From: Lacticaseibacillus pabuli | GTDB lineage: Bacteria > Bacillota > Bacilli > Lactobacillales > Lactobacillaceae | Reading direction: 5' to 3' | Length of the DNA stretch: 64,000 bases | NCBI RefSeq assembly: GCF_028736235.1 | Contig: NZ_CP117884.1 | Location: 1,736,001 to 1,800,000 of the forward strand | Shown here: one piece after another, positions 23,887-35,497 of the stretch | How positions within the stretch are numbered: position 1 is the stretch's first letter | Layout of the letters: every line of letters starts with the position of its first letter | Notes under the pieces: generated by a model | What the model saw: the letters and a program-made list of their open reading frames with translations, nothing else | Told to the model about the DNA's origin: nothing | Databases searched by the model: none | Translations under genes and position numbers: made by a program

Positions 23887-24375
23887 TTGGAACTTTATTG
23901 GGAGACGGACGGCCTGCACAGCGGCCGTATGACCCCTGTTAACGATGAGAACCAGCACGTTCGCTTCTTGCTCCGCCGCACCTTCAGCAACCAAATTGGC
24001 TTCAAGTTGCTCAATGCTGACGCGCGCCTGATTGGGTCGATTCAGGCCGTGCCCGAGACGGCAGATCATTACGAGCTACAAGTTGGCCACGAGCGTTACC
24101 GGACACTGATTCGGCTTGCCGGCAGCAACCACCCGCTCTATATGGTGCGTGGCAGCAACTGGCTCATCACCGGCAACCTCACCAATAATCACTACTACGC
24201 CTATCACGGACTGAGTAGCGTGTTCAGTACCGAGGACCTTGCAGACGGTGCCAGCATCCACTTGTGGGTGGCTCACCAGGACAACGCGCCCTGTGCTCTG
24301 CTCATCACCGCGGCACTCGATCAGATTCGATTGAATACAATTTCGAAACAGGAGCCACTGAGTTTTTCCTGGTAA
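23887..24375 (+). CDS. Uncharacterised protein, possibly LURP-one-like fold
   Basis: A protein of 162-164 residues without signal or membrane segment and rich in predicted beta strands. The pattern (VRFLLRRTFSNQIGFKLLNADARLIGSIQAV ... YRTLIRLAGSNHPLYMVRGSNWLITGNL) recalls LURP-one/tubby-related proteins found next to hydrolases in lactobacilli, but the resemblance is weak and by eye. Start: AAGGAGG is 8 nt before TTG 23887 and only 2 nt before ATG 23881, so the TTG is slightly preferred. Probably in one operon with the HAD phosphatase and closed by the terminator at 24379-24421. Confidence 0.55.
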   Translation: MELYWETDGLHSGRMTPVNDENQHVRFLLRRTFSNQIGFKLLNADARLIGSIQAVPETADHYELQVGHERYRTLIRLAGSNHPLYMVRGSNWLITGNLTNNHYYAYHGLSSVFSTEDLADGASIHLWVAHQDNAPCALLITAALDQIRLNTISKQEPLSFSW

Positions 24376-24378
24376 ACG

Positions 24379-24421
24379 CAAAGAGCCGGTACCGTCGCAA
24401 TTGCGATGATACCGGCTCTTT
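24379..24421. terminator. Bidirectional terminator
   Basis: AAAGAGCCGGTA pairs with TACCGGCTCTTT, with a second small palindrome (CGCAATTGCG) in the loop. It lies between convergent genes. Confidence 0.85.
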
Positions 24422-24430
24422 TTAAATGCT

Positions 24431-24871
24431 TTACTCAACTGAAACGAGCTTCACATCGCTCACCCCGCGCAAATCATGCAGGTCGGCGTTCAACTCGTCC
24501 AAAGTCTCCAGCATGTTGCTGATATCCAGCGAGATGGTAAGACTTGCCCAGTTGTGGATGGGAATGTTCTGGTTAATGGTTAGGATACTACCCTGCGCGT
24601 CACTAATGCGGGCGAGCACTTCGGAAAGCACCCCGTTTTCATGATGCAGCATGAGTGAAATCACAGCTTTACGGGTGGAAACGTCCTGACCAGGTTTGAA
24701 CACGACATCCTTATATTTGTAATAGGTCCCGCGACTAATCCCGACGCGCTTGACGGCTTCACTCACCTGGTGCACCTCACCATTTTCGATGAGACTGCGG
24801 GCCTCGATGACCTTGCCGACCACGTCTGGCAGGATTGAACTGTCCACGATGTAATACTTTTCCACACCCAT
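24431..24871 (-). CDS. pheB: ACT-domain protein of the UPF0735/PheB (ThrR) type
   Basis: A 146-residue protein. The N-terminal part (KYYIVDSSILPDVVGKVIEARSLIENG, then VSEAVKRVGISRGTYYKYKDVVF) is a DNA-binding-like helix-turn-helix. The C-terminal half (about 70-146, KAVISLMLHHENGVLSEVLARISDAQGSILTINQNIPI) is an ACT domain that usually binds an amino acid. B. subtilis homologues (PheB/ThrR) regulate threonine biosynthesis; the same role here is inference. No hom/thr genes are adjacent. Start is either ATG 24871 or GTG 24865; AGGGGA spacing favours the GTG. Confidence 0.85.
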   Translation of the reverse strand: MGVEKYYIVDSSILPDVVGKVIEARSLIENGEVHQVSEAVKRVGISRGTYYKYKDVVFKPGQDVSTRKAVISLMLHHENGVLSEVLARISDAQGSILTINQNIPIHNWASLTISLDISNMLETLDELNADLHDLRGVSDVKLVSVE

Positions 24872-24965
24872 ATCCCCTGTCTTCTTGGCGGTCCCAGCCG
24901 CCCAATTTGCTACCAGTTATTATACTACGCGCGGCACATGTTCACGAGGGGTAGACACGAATTTG

Positions 24966-25403
24966 TTACAAATCCCGTGCCATCTTGCGACATGGCACGC
25001 CATCCTCGTCATACACGGGTGAAATCGTCTTATAACCTAGGCGTTCATAAAATGAAATGGCCGTGGCCTCCGCGTGAATTTCCAGGTGACGAACATGTTG
25101 GTTTTGCGCGTAACGTTCCAGTGCAGTGACCACTTGGCTACCCAAATGCTGACCACGATAGTCGGCAAGTGTGGCAATCCGCGTCAGTCTGCCAGAATCC
25201 TCATCCTCACGCAAAAAACGTCCTGTCGCAACGGGCGTCTCCCCATCATAAATGACCACGTAAGTCACCCCAGGCACATCGTTTTGATCGAACTCGTCCT
25301 TAATGGCAATGCCGCGTTCAAGAACAAAGACACGCATCCGGACATAGCAACTGGCGGCGCGCTGCCAAGGTTCACTACCAATGACCAGTTTCTTATCCGC
25401 CAT
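24966..25403 (-). CDS. GNAT-family N-acetyltransferase
   Basis: A 145-residue acyl-CoA transferase of the Gcn5-related fold. The pyrophosphate loop is in RLTRIATLADYRGQHLGSQVVTALERYA (R/QxxGxG/A: RGQHLG, about 90-95) and the C-terminal segment HAEATAISFYERLGYKT is the standard fourth motif. The N terminus (RMRVFVLERGIAIKDEFDQND) resembles the YjcF/ElaA subgroup, for which the acceptor is not known. Its ATG overlaps the stop of the preceding acetyltransferase by one base (TAATG), so the pair is translationally coupled. Confidence 0.85.
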   Translation of the reverse strand: MADKKLVIGSEPWQRAASCYVRMRVFVLERGIAIKDEFDQNDVPGVTYVVIYDGETPVATGRFLREDEDSGRLTRIATLADYRGQHLGSQVVTALERYAQNQHVRHLEIHAEATAISFYERLGYKTISPVYDEDGVPCRKMARDL

Positions 25404-25972
25404 TAGTCTACCTGCTTGCTCATGTGGCGGTACATGTGGTCAAAAATCTGCACACGACCGTCATCAACAAAGCCATGGCGTTCGTATAACGCTTGTGCTT
25501 TCGGGTTCTCAAGGTCACAGCACAAACCGACGTGATGCAAGCCTGCTTCTTTAGCGCGGCGTGTGGTGTCATCTAGCAGCTGACTGCCAATGCCACGATG
25601 TTGCGCTGATTCTTTAACAGCCAGTGTATCCAGGTACCAGTCACCCGGGAAGGTTTCCGGCCACGTGAACAGCTTCTCATCTTCGGGAATACCCAAGCGG
25701 TGCAGGTAGGGCTGAAAGGCGTCATCAATGTGCGCCTCATCACTGCCAGGATAGCCAACCGCGATGCCAAGAATTTCGCCATCCTCCTCGGCCACAACGG
25801 TATGCGCGTAACTGTAGCGGTATGGCGCTTCCTTAAATGCGTCCGCGAAGACAGCAAAAACGTCCTTGTCGGCCATCTTCATCAGGGAAGGAATTTCCAT
25901 CTCGTCAAATACGATATTAATCAGTGGCGCCACCTGCACCCCATCGGCTGCGGTTGCTTGTCGGATAATCAT
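25403..25972 (-). CDS. GNAT-family N-acetyltransferase
   Basis: A 189-residue GNAT protein. The acetyl-CoA site is YLDTLAVKESAQHRGIGSQLLDDTTRRAKEAG (HRGIGS, about 124-129) and the fourth motif is NPKAQALYERHGFVDDG. The middle segment (YRYSYAHTVVAEEDGEILGIAVGYPG) is typical of the RimI-like/YycN subgroup. ATG 25972 has GGAGG 8 nt upstream. First gene of a two-gene acetyltransferase unit. Acceptor unknown. Confidence 0.85.
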   Translation of the reverse strand: MIIRQATAADGVQVAPLINIVFDEMEIPSLMKMADKDVFAVFADAFKEAPYRYSYAHTVVAEEDGEILGIAVGYPGSDEAHIDDAFQPYLHRLGIPEDEKLFTWPETFPGDWYLDTLAVKESAQHRGIGSQLLDDTTRRAKEAGLHHVGLCCDLENPKAQALYERHGFVDDGRVQIFDHMYRHMSKQVD

Positions 25973-25992
25973 CAAAGTTTCCTCCGTTCGAT

Positions 25993-26020
25993 TGAAAAGG
26001 GCCGCGCAAAGCGCAGCCCT
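25993..26020 (-). terminator. Terminator after smpB
   Basis: AGGGCTGCGC-ttt-GCGCGGCCCT on the minus strand (26020-25998), followed by TTTTC. Confidence 0.8.
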
Positions 26021-26031
26021 GATATTACTTG

Positions 26032-26505
26032 TTAACGTTCCTTCAGCATACGCTGGATTTCACGTTCCTGATCACGTTTCTTCAAGGTCTCACGTTTGTC
26101 GTAATTGTGTTTACCAGTTGCGACCCCGATGAGGATCTTGGCGTAACCATGTTTCAGGTAGGCGCGCAGGGGCACGATTGTCGTCCCCTGCCCAGCGGTT
26201 GCAGCATCCAGTTTGCGGATTTCCTTCTTTTTGAGCAGCAATTTGCGATTCCGCAGTGGGTCGACGTTAAACATGTTCCCCTCCGTATACGGGGAGATGT
26301 GCACGTTCTCGAGCCAAACCTCGCCGCCGCGAATGCGCGCAAAGCCGTCCTTCAGGTTCATCTTGCCAGCACGAACAGATTTAATCTCCGTCCCCGTCAG
26401 CGCAATACCTGCTTCGTAGGTGTCCGCAATGTTGTAATCGTGCCGCGCCTTCTTGTTCTGCGCTAGCAAGTTATCGGGTGTCGGTTTATGCTTTTTTTTA
26501 GCCAT
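26032..26505 (-). CDS. smpB: SsrA-binding protein
   Basis: A 157-residue SmpB, the tmRNA partner that delivers tmRNA to stalled ribosomes for trans-translation. It has the family pattern [42 protein letters not shown] near the N terminus, the DP[LR]R-type segment [16 protein letters not shown], and a basic helical tail ([21 protein letters not shown]) that enters the mRNA channel. It lies 23 nt after rnr, the conserved operon partner. No tmRNA gene was found in the window. Confidence 0.95.
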   Translation of the reverse strand: MAKKKHKPTPDNLLAQNKKARHDYNIADTYEAGIALTGTEIKSVRAGKMNLKDGFARIRGGEVWLENVHISPYTEGNMFNVDPLRNRKLLLKKKEIRKLDAATAGQGTTIVPLRAYLKHGYAKILIGVATGKHNYDKRETLKKRDQEREIQRMLKER

Positions 26506-26528
26506 AATTCTTCCTCCCGCTAAGTGCG

Positions 26529-28940
26529 TTATTTGTGCTGACTACGACGTGGACCGCGGTTTGCCCGTGGTTCGTTGCGTTTGCTACCGCCCTTGTTCCC
26601 CCACTTTTTAGCGAGGTCTTCAAAGCTGCCGTGTTGCTGTTTGTTGTTGCCACCACGTGGGCCGTTGCCGTTGCGACGAGGACCGTTAAAGTTCCCGCCA
26701 CGACGCATTGGCTTGACTGGGGCTTCCTTCTTCAGGTCGCTGGTATCGAAGTTGGCGGTTGGGGCAGCGTCAGGGTCGATAATCGAGAAATCAACCTGGT
26801 GCTGTTCAACGTCAACCTGATCCAAATGAACGCGGATAGCTTGGCCAATCCGGTACATCTTGTGCGTCCGGCCGCCGACCAATGCCATCTGCTTTTCAAC
26901 AAACTGGTAGTAATCATCGGTCATCGTTGAGATGTGAACCAGACCCTCGACGGTGTTTGGCAACTGCACAAACATCCCGAAGCCAAGGACTGAGCTGACC
27001 ACAGCATCGAAGTCTTGGCCAACCTTGTCTTCCATGAATTCGGCCTTCTTCAGGTCATCCACACTGCGTTCAGCGTCAATACTACGCCGCTCAGCCGCAC
27101 TGGTAGATACCGCGATGTCAGGCAACGCGTTGCGCCACTTCTCCTTGACCTCGTCGCCAGTGCCCTGCGTTGCGTACGTCCGAATGAGACGGTGGGCAAC
27201 CAGGTCAGGGTAACGGCGAATTGGGGAGGTAAAGTGACTGTAGTACTTCGCAGCCAAGCCAAAGTGACCGAGTGGATCTGGTGAGTACCGGGCCTGCTTC
27301 AGGCTCCGGAGCAACTTGACGTTGACCATGGCTTCTTCAGGTGTGCCGGCGACATCGCTAACAACCTGTTGGAGCATCCGTGGTGTCACGTCCTTGCCCT
27401 TTTCCTGCTGGATGTGAATCCCGAAGGTCGCCAGGAATTCCACAAAGTCATGAATGGAATCGGCATCTGGTGTTTCGTGGACACGGTACAGGAATGGTAC
27501 CTTCATATCGTAGTAATGCTTGGCAACCGTTTCGTTAGCAGCCAGCATCATACTTTCAATCATGCGTTCGGACGTGCCGCGGACGCGCAGCACAATGTCG
27601 ATTGGGTGACCATTGTCGTCAACGATAATCTGAGCTTCGTTATCGTCAAAGTCGATGGCACCACGCGCGCGCCGCATCTTGTAGAGAACTTCGTGCAACT
27701 GTGCCATTTCTTGCAACATTGGCAGCAAGTCTTCGTGTTCGCCGAGTGCTGAGGCATCCCCTTCGAGTGCCTTGTTGACGTTGTTGTAGGTCAAACGACC
27801 ATGTGAGCGGATGACGGACTGGAAGATTTCGTGGTTCACAATGTGGCCCTGGTGGTCAATTTCCATCACACAGGACATTGCCAAACGGTCCTCGTCAGGA
27901 TTCAGTGAACAAATCCCGTTACTCAGGCGGAATGGCAGCATTGGAATGACACGGTCAGTCAAGTAAGTTGATGTACCGCGGTCATAGGCTTCATCATCCA
28001 AAGGTGAGCCTGGGGTGACATAGTAGGACACGTCAGCAATATGCACACCGAGACGCCAGTTCCCGTTTGGCAGTACCTTAACGGATACCGCGTCATCAAA
28101 GTCCTTACTGTCGTCGCCATCAATGGTCACAACAGGTTCGTCCGTGATGTCCCGGCGGCCTTGACGGTCCTTATCCGTGACGTGATCCGGAATCTCGTTG
28201 GCGTAATCCAGAACGTCCTGCGGGAAGTCAGCCTTAATGTGGTTTTGGGCCACGATAGACATGATATCCACACCAGGGTCGTTTTTGTTCCCCAAGTCCT
28301 TAACCAGCATGCCCTCCATTGTTTCAGGATGCTGCTGGTCAGGGAAGCGGGTCACTTCGGTCATGACCATGTCGCCAGCCTGTGGCAACATGCCTGTGTC
28401 CTTGATGAAGATTTCGTACTTGCCCATCTTCTTGGCGTTGCTCGTCACAGTCCCAATGAACCCGGTCTGGATGGCTTCGCGATCGGAGAGTGGCTTGTAT
28501 TCCCCAACGATGCTACTGTACTTGTGCTCGATAATCTTCAGCACTTCACCGTCCGCCCCACGCGTATCGCCAGGCTTCATTGGGTGGAGGATCTTGATAT
28601 CAACGGTATCGCCATCCAGTGCAAAGTGCGTGTTAGGTGGCGCGATGAACACGTCTGGGTCCGTGCTGTCGTTAACGGCAACGAAACCAAAGCCCTTGTC
28701 GTTAGCACGGAAGGTTCCTTCAACGGCAGCGGCATCGGGCGCGCCCAGTGCGTACAGACCGTCCTTGTCTTTATGAATAAAGCGATCCTTCTCCAAAGCT
28801 TCGAGCGCGTCGATAAGCACGCCGTAGTCAGACTTCTCCAGCTTCATGGCACGGCTCATGGATGTCGCAGAGTAGTTCACGTTTTTGTTACGTCGCAGCA
28901 AGCTCAGCAGCTCGTTGCGCATATGACCGATAGTAGTCAA
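26529..28940 (-). CDS. rnr: Ribonuclease R
   Basis: A 3'-5' exoribonuclease of about 803 residues that degrades structured RNA and works with SmpB/tmRNA on stalled mRNAs. Order of domains: N-terminal helix-turn-helix (about 1-60), two cold-shock domains (about 65-220), the RNB catalytic domain with [14 protein letters not shown] (metal-binding Asp cluster, near 280) and ending in the [20 protein letters not shown] motif, an S1 domain ([30 protein letters not shown]), and a Gly/Arg/Asn-rich basic tail ([20 protein letters not shown]). The likely start is TTG 28940, with AGAGG 8 nt upstream. Belongs to the secG-est-rnr-smpB group. Confidence 0.95.
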   Translation of the reverse strand: MTTIGHMRNELLSLLRRNKNVNYSATSMSRAMKLEKSDYGVLIDALEALEKDRFIHKDKDGLYALGAPDAAAVEGTFRANDKGFGFVAVNDSTDPDVFIAPPNTHFALDGDTVDIKILHPMKPGDTRGADGEVLKIIEHKYSSIVGEYKPLSDREAIQTGFIGTVTSNAKKMGKYEIFIKDTGMLPQAGDMVMTEVTRFPDQQHPETMEGMLVKDLGNKNDPGVDIMSIVAQNHIKADFPQDVLDYANEIPDHVTDKDRQGRRDITDEPVVTIDGDDSKDFDDAVSVKVLPNGNWRLGVHIADVSYYVTPGSPLDDEAYDRGTSTYLTDRVIPMLPFRLSNGICSLNPDEDRLAMSCVMEIDHQGHIVNHEIFQSVIRSHGRLTYNNVNKALEGDASALGEHEDLLPMLQEMAQLHEVLYKMRRARGAIDFDDNEAQIIVDDNGHPIDIVLRVRGTSERMIESMMLAANETVAKHYYDMKVPFLYRVHETPDADSIHDFVEFLATFGIHIQQEKGKDVTPRMLQQVVSDVAGTPEEAMVNVKLLRSLKQARYSPDPLGHFGLAAKYYSHFTSPIRRYPDLVAHRLIRTYATQGTGDEVKEKWRNALPDIAVSTSAAERRSIDAERSVDDLKKAEFMEDKVGQDFDAVVSSVLGFGMFVQLPNTVEGLVHISTMTDDYYQFVEKQMALVGGRTHKMYRIGQAIRVHLDQVDVEQHQVDFSIIDPDAAPTANFDTSDLKKEAPVKPMRRGGNFNGPRRNGNGPRGGNNKQQHGSFEDLAKKWGNKGGSKRNEPRANRGPRRSQHK

Positions 28941-28976
28941 AAAATGCACCTCTTTCTAATAGGTGACCCTAATGAA

Positions 28977-29708
28977 TTAGGGTTCGATTGTTTGTAGGAA
29001 TGCGATTAAATCTTTTTCTAGTTGCGGATGCACCGGGTCGGCGGTCAAGATATGGCCGGCTTCCGGATACCAGTGGAAATCGACGCGGCTGTGTGTCAGT
29101 GCATCGCGCGTTCGCTCAGCCGTTTGTGGGTCGATGATTGGGTCGGCGCCGCCTTGCGCGATAAAAACTGGCTTGGTCAGCGCTGGCATTTTGCGGATGA
29201 CGTCGTGTGCAAAGTGGCGAATTGCCACGCGCTGCCGGTCAACTGCTGGTGCCATCGCCGCGCGGTTGATTGTCACCCCGGTGAAGCGCTCAACGTAATC
29301 AAAGTAGCCCGACACGGTTCCAGAAAACACGGGTGAACCGTCGAGGATTGGGGCCGCCATCACGCCGCCCGCCGCCACATGAGGCAAATCCGTAATAGCA
29401 CGCATGGCAAGCACGCCGCCAAGGGATAGGCCGAACACGGCAACATGCGCCGTTTGCCGGTGCATGCGGCGCACTGCGGCGAGTACATCCTGCCACCAGT
29501 CTTCTGGATTACCACCGAGTAGCGGCCCGTAGAAGGTGCGCTCGCGGTGGCCCCGCAGAACTGGTGCGAAGACTGGGTACCCCGCCGCATTAAGCGCGGG
29601 GGCTAAGTATTTCATATCACGGCTACTGCCCGTATAGGAATGCAACAGCACCACGCCTAAATCGCGGCGGGTACCATCTAAAGCAATGGCACTTGGTTCG
29701 CTAATCAT
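28977..29708 (-). CDS. est: Carboxylesterase, alpha/beta hydrolase fold
   Basis: A 243-residue serine hydrolase. The nucleophile elbow is AVFGLSLGGVLAM (Ser about 94), the oxyanion region HSYTGSSRDMKYLAPALNAAGYPVFAPVLRGH follows strand beta3, and the acid and His are in FIAQGGADPIIDPQTAERTRDAL and WYPEAGHILT. It matches the Est/YvaK-type carboxylesterases that sit between secG and rnr in Bacillus and lactobacilli and act on short-chain esters. ATG 29708 has GGGGGA 5 nt upstream. An intrinsic terminator separates it from secG. Confidence 0.9.
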   Translation of the reverse strand: MISEPSAIALDGTRRDLGVVLLHSYTGSSRDMKYLAPALNAAGYPVFAPVLRGHRERTFYGPLLGGNPEDWWQDVLAAVRRMHRQTAHVAVFGLSLGGVLAMRAITDLPHVAAGGVMAAPILDGSPVFSGTVSGYFDYVERFTGVTINRAAMAPAVDRQRVAIRHFAHDVIRKMPALTKPVFIAQGGADPIIDPQTAERTRDALTHSRVDFHWYPEAGHILTADPVHPQLEKDLIAFLQTIEP

Positions 29709-29738
29709 GCTAATCCCCCATCAAAACACAGTATTTGT

Positions 29739-29766
29739 AAAAAAAACCTCCTGCACCTGCAGGAGG
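29739..29766 (-). terminator. Terminator between secG and est
   Basis: CCTCCTGCA-cc-TGCAGGAGG (29747-29766), followed on the minus strand by eight T residues. It lies within the otherwise conserved secG-est-rnr-smpB unit and so may set the ratio of secG to downstream transcripts. Confidence 0.85.
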
Positions 29767-29775
29767 ATCCGCTTA

Positions 29776-30015
29776 CTAGTGGGATGACAGGTAAACCAGT
29801 GCGATCGCCAGGCCAAAGAAAATGACCCCCAGGACAACGGTAACCTTCTCCATGAATGCTTCAAAACCGCGGGACTTGGCCTTACCGAACAGGTCGGTTG
29901 CACCACCGGAGAGAGCACTCAAGGCATCCTGCTGTTTACTTGGTTGCATGAGAACCGCAATCACGATTAGGATTGAGTCCACGATTAGCAGGTTCGTGAG
30001 TAATGTCTGCACGTT
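29776..30015 (-). CDS. secG: Preprotein translocase subunit SecG
   Basis: A 79-residue membrane protein with two helices (about 3-22 TLLTNLLIVDSILIVIAVLM and 55-76 VTVVLGVIFFGLAIALVYLSS) joined by the loop QPSKQQDALSALSGGATDLFGKAKSRGFEAFMEK, which contains the SALSGG.ADLFGK motif of SecG. It assists SecYEG protein export. GTG 30015 is chosen, with GGAGG 8 nt upstream and a length close to the B. subtilis protein; the frame extends to 30027 without support. The leader holds a hairpin (GCGGAG/CTCCGC with inner GTGG/CCAC, 30035-30065). Confidence 0.93.
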   Translation of the reverse strand, partial: NVQTLLTNLLIVDSILIVIAVLMQPSKQQDALSALSGGATDLFGKAKSRGFEAFMEKVTVVLGVIFFGLAIALVYLSSH

Positions 30016-30134
30016 ATCTTCCTCCATTGATTACGCGGAGCAAGTCGTGGTTCAGCCACCTCCGCAAAAAATTACTAGTACCACAATAACACAAAGGGCG
30101 GCCTTTGCATAGCCTCTAAGCGGCCATTTAAAGC

Positions 30135-31664
30135 CTAGTCAGGCAGTGTGGTAGCCCGTTCAATCATGCTCCGGACGTGCTTTAAATGCGCGTTGTCGGT
30201 CATGATAATCAGCGTGTCACCTGCCCGAATCACAGAGTCACCGTGCGGAATTCTGCGTTCATCGCCGCGCCGGATTTCAACGAGTAAACTGTCAGTCGGC
30301 CACTCGTAATCACGAACCGAGCTCATGTCGAGCTGACTCCCCGCAAACACGGGTAGCTCGAAACGTTGCGCGTCATGTAGGCGCCCAATCTGGGTCGGCA
30401 GCACGAGCCGGCTGAGCAAGGCTTCGTAAATCGGGGCACCGCCCAGCAAATCTGTCACAGCAAAGGCTGTCAGCGACAAAATGGCCAGCGGCAGCAGAAT
30501 ATGCAGTGAGCCCACCATCTCCGTAATTAGCAGAATCGCGGTAAAGGGAGCCTTCCCTATTCCCGCAAAGTAACCGGCCATCGCAAAGATCATCAGATTC
30601 AAAATATATTCATGCGGCAACAGCCCAAGACTGTTCATGAACACCCCGTATGCGGCACCGATTACGGCACCAAGGGAGAGGATTGGTAGGAAAATCCCAC
30701 CAGGTAACCCACTCCCGTATGAAATAAACGAAAAGGCAAAGCGGATTGCCAGGATGAGTAACAGCAGTGGCAATGCCGGTAGTGTGTGCCCAATGCTCAG
30801 GATAATTGAATTCCCGCCGCCCAAAATCTGCGGCATTGCCAGCCCGAGTGGAATGACTAGGAGGAGCGGAATGAGTCCCTGAAAAGCCCGTGGAATCCGC
30901 GTGTAGCTGTATAGCTGCGGCATTGCTAGCGTGACCTTGCTGTAAAACATTCCCAGTAAGCCCAGGATAATGCCCAGAGCGAGCAAGTGCCAATATAGTG
31001 GCAACGGCATGCTCCGCACATAGACGAGGTGCAACACGGGGGTCAGGCCGAAAAACCTGAGGGAAATGATGTCGGCGGCAATGGCGCTCGCCAAACTCGT
31101 AATCCACACCATGGGGCTGAAATTATGATAAATTTCCTCGAGCACAAACATGGTCCCGGCAATTGGTGCATTAAACGCGGCAGACAGGCCCGCCGCGGAA
31201 CCCGCCGCAATCATCACCCGGCGACTCGCACCCTCCTGATGACTGAGATCAGCGTAGCCCTGACCAACAGACGCGCCGAGCTGAATGGACGGCCCTTCAC
31301 GCCCAAGAAACAACCCGCTGCCGATACCAATGACACCCGCGACAAATTTGCGCCACAGAATGCCCCACCAGTTGAATTCCATTTCACCGCGCAACTGACC
31401 TTCGATTTGTGGAATCCCTGAGCCAGAAATGTTGGGTTCCTGTTTCATCAAAAACCCGATGAAGATGCCAGCAACGATGCTAACGACAACAATGGCAATC
31501 ACGATGCCCGGCGTGGGGTGGCTATAGAGAAATTTCATGAAATCTAGTAATTTTTCGATGAATAAGCGGAACAACGCAACCACAAATCCGGAGATTGCCC
31601 CAACGGCCAGCCCGGATAACATGAATTTGAGACGTGTGCGGTCCCTTTTAGCCGAAATATGCAC
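30135..31664 (-). CDS. ClC-type chloride/proton transporter with RCK_C domain
   Basis: A 509-residue protein. The ClC channel fold occupies residues about 10-425, with the Cl--binding signatures GSGIPQIEGQLRGE, GREGPSIQLGA (gating Glu in GREGP, which marks antiporter forms) and GLPGGIFLPILSLGA. The C-terminal 70 or so residues (MSSVRDYEWPTDSLLVEIRRGDERRIPHGDSVIRAGDTLIIM) form a TrkA-C/RCK_C domain that may bind a nucleotide such as c-di-AMP. It exchanges Cl- (or another anion) for H+, useful in acid stress. The start is GTG 31664, with AAAGGAG 7 nt upstream; the frame reaches 31721 without support. Confidence 0.9.
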   Translation of the reverse strand: MHISAKRDRTRLKFMLSGLAVGAISGFVVALFRLFIEKLLDFMKFLYSHPTPGIVIAIVVVSIVAGIFIGFLMKQEPNISGSGIPQIEGQLRGEMEFNWWGILWRKFVAGVIGIGSGLFLGREGPSIQLGASVGQGYADLSHQEGASRRVMIAAGSAAGLSAAFNAPIAGTMFVLEEIYHNFSPMVWITSLASAIAADIISLRFFGLTPVLHLVYVRSMPLPLYWHLLALGIILGLLGMFYSKVTLAMPQLYSYTRIPRAFQGLIPLLLVIPLGLAMPQILGGGNSIILSIGHTLPALPLLLLILAIRFAFSFISYGSGLPGGIFLPILSLGAVIGAAYGVFMNSLGLLPHEYILNLMIFAMAGYFAGIGKAPFTAILLITEMVGSLHILLPLAILSLTAFAVTDLLGGAPIYEALLSRLVLPTQIGRLHDAQRFELPVFAGSQLDMSSVRDYEWPTDSLLVEIRRGDERRIPHGDSVIRAGDTLIIMTDNAHLKHVRSMIERATTLPD

Positions 31665-31787
31665 GCGAATTCTCCTTTGCAACCTATTATGTAAACAAAA
31701 ATGAACCGCAAATCGCGGCACACTCTTATCTTATCTTTGTCCAGACGTGAATACCAGCAAACTTGCAGAAAACAAGCTCGCCCGATG

Positions 31788-31820
31788 TATGCAAAAAGCC
31801 GCCCGCAATGGACGGCTTTT
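31788..31820 (-). terminator. Terminator after eno
   Basis: AAAAGCCGCC pairs with the facing GG...CGGCTTTT arm (31794-31820), followed on the minus strand by TTTTTG. It closes the glycolytic gene group. Confidence 0.85.
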
Positions 31821-31839
31821 CACTTCAAGAAAATCTAGA

Positions 31840-33213
<1,374 letters not shown>

Positions 33214-33217
33214 CTAT

Positions 33218-33246
33218 ATGATACCAAATTATTGGAAGCAGTTTAA
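33218..33246 (-). promoter_or_regulatory. Probable eno promoter
   Basis: TTAAAC (33246-33241), a 17-nt spacer and TATCAT (33223-33218) on the minus strand, about 60-70 nt before the eno start codon. Confidence 0.55.
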
Positions 33247-33282
33247 GACGTAAGCGGATGTTTTCCGTAAATTATCGCTTAA

Positions 33283-34056
<774 letters not shown>

Positions 34057-34124
34057 TCAGATATCCGGATAAATCCGGCTTAATAGTAAGTCACCTGACC
34101 GAGTGGCCAAAATCGGGACTAACG

Positions 34125-34156
34125 GACAAGCGGGCAAGTCGCCTTCCCCGCTTGTC
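34125..34156 (-). promoter_or_regulatory. GC-rich stem-loop in the pgk-tpiA intergenic region
   Basis: GACAAGCGGG (34125-34134) pairs perfectly with CCCGCTTGTC (34147-34156) around a 12-nt loop. No T run follows on either strand, so it is more likely an mRNA-stabilising or processing hairpin than a terminator. Confidence 0.5.
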
Positions 34157-34202
34157 TAACGTCAGCCCCCATTAAGAGGCGACATTAGTGATGAATTTGT
34201 GC

Positions 34203-35393
34203 TTACTTGTCGCTGATTGCAGCGATACCAGGCAAGGTCTTACCTTCGAGGTATTCAAGACTTGCACCACCACCAGTAGAAATGTGGGTGATTTCGCCTG
34301 CAAGGCCAAGCTGCTTAGCAGCGGCTGTGGAGTCACCACCACCAATAATGGTTGTAGCATCCTTCAGAGCGCCCATAGCCTTACCGACTTCGAGGGTACC
34401 GTTAGCGTAGTTAGGCATTTCGAACACACCCATAGGGCCGTTCCAAACAACCGTCTTAGCACCGGCAAGAACCTTCTTGAAGAGGTCGATAGACTTTTCA
34501 CCGATATCAAGAGCCATGTAGCCATCAGGAATGTCGCCTTCGACAGTCTTGTGAGGGGCATCGTTCTTGAATTCGGTAGCAACCACGTTGTCAACAGGGA
34601 GAACCAGCTTGTCGCCGGCTTCCTTGATGATCTGCTTAGCCAGGTCAATCTTGTCCTTTTCAACCATTGAGTTACCAATGGAAAGGCCCTTAGCAGCGTA
34701 GAAGGTGTAGGTCATCCCACCACCGACGATAATCTTGTCGGCCTTAGGAATGAGGTTGGAGATAACACCAATCTTGTCAGAAACCTTAGCACCACCCAAG
34801 ATAGCAACGAATGGGTGCTTAGGGTTTTGAACAGCGTCACCGAGAAACTTGATTTCCTTTTCCATCAAGAAACCAGCAGCGGTCTGCTTCATGTTGGAAG
34901 CAATACCGACGTTGGAAGCGTGGCTACGGTGTGCGGTACCAAAAGCATCGTTGACGAACAGGTCGCCAAGGGATGCCCAGTACTTGCCGAGTTCAGGATC
35001 GTTACCGGATTCCTTCTTGCCATCGAGATCTTCGAAACGAGTGTTTTCCATAACGAGAACATCGCCGTCGTTCATCTTAGCAATTGCATCTTCGAGTTCC
35101 TTACCACGAGTAGCAGGAACGAAGGTTACAGGCTTGCCGAGCAATTCGGAAAGGTGTTCAGCAACTGGACGCATGCTGAGCTTCTTCTTGTCATCTTCGG
35201 TCTTGACACGGCCCAAGTGAGAAAGCAGGATGGCCTTACCACCATGCTCGATAACGTACTTGATGGTAGGCAATGCAGCAACGACACGGTTGTCGTCACC
35301 AATCACACCATCCTTGATAGGAACATTGAAGTCAACGCGGATAAGGACCTTTTTGTCCTTAACGTCGAGGTCAGAAACAATGAGTTTTGCCAC
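34203..35393 (-). CDS. pgk: Phosphoglycerate kinase
   Basis: A 396-residue two-domain kinase that transfers phosphate from 1,3-bisphosphoglycerate to ADP. N-domain substrate loops: [14 protein letters not shown] (about 15-28), LLSHLGRVK and [14 protein letters not shown]. Nucleotide site in the C domain: [15 protein letters not shown] and the Gly-rich C-terminal [16 protein letters not shown] ... [23 protein letters not shown] 35393 has AAGGAGG 8 nt upstream. It is preceded by a strong terminator-like hairpin after gap. Confidence 0.97.
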   Translation of the reverse strand: MAKLIVSDLDVKDKKVLIRVDFNVPIKDGVIGDDNRVVAALPTIKYVIEHGGKAILLSHLGRVKTEDDKKKLSMRPVAEHLSELLGKPVTFVPATRGKELEDAIAKMNDGDVLVMENTRFEDLDGKKESGNDPELGKYWASLGDLFVNDAFGTAHRSHASNVGIASNMKQTAAGFLMEKEIKFLGDAVQNPKHPFVAILGGAKVSDKIGVISNLIPKADKIIVGGGMTYTFYAAKGLSIGNSMVEKDKIDLAKQIIKEAGDKLVLPVDNVVATEFKNDAPHKTVEGDIPDGYMALDIGEKSIDLFKKVLAGAKTVVWNGPMGVFEMPNYANGTLEVGKAMGALKDATTIIGGGDSTAAAKQLGLAGEITHISTGGGASLEYLEGKTLPGIAAISDK

Positions 35394-35415
35394 GATAAAA
35401 TCCTCCTTGAAATAG

Positions 35416-35450
35416 CAAAAAGGGGAAGGGAGTTTCCTCCCTCCCCTTTT
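35416..35450 (-). terminator. Terminator-like hairpin between gap and pgk
   Basis: AAAAGGGGA(A)GGGAG pairs with CTCCCTCCCCTTTT around a TTTC loop (35418-35450), followed on the minus strand by TTTTTG. Within the operon it would reduce transcription of pgk relative to gap. Confidence 0.8.
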
Positions 35451-35497
35451 CGGCAGTGCGGTTTTTAAACTGTGATTCGCGAGTTAATGACTAATAA

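Noticed and set aside
24872..26031. tmRNA (ssrA) gene near smpB
   Set aside because: The region is occupied by acetyltransferase genes and no tmRNA-like acceptor or tag reading frame was seen.
34125..34156. Intrinsic terminator between pgk and tpiA
   Set aside because: The stem is strong but no T run follows on either strand, so it is listed as an mRNA hairpin instead.
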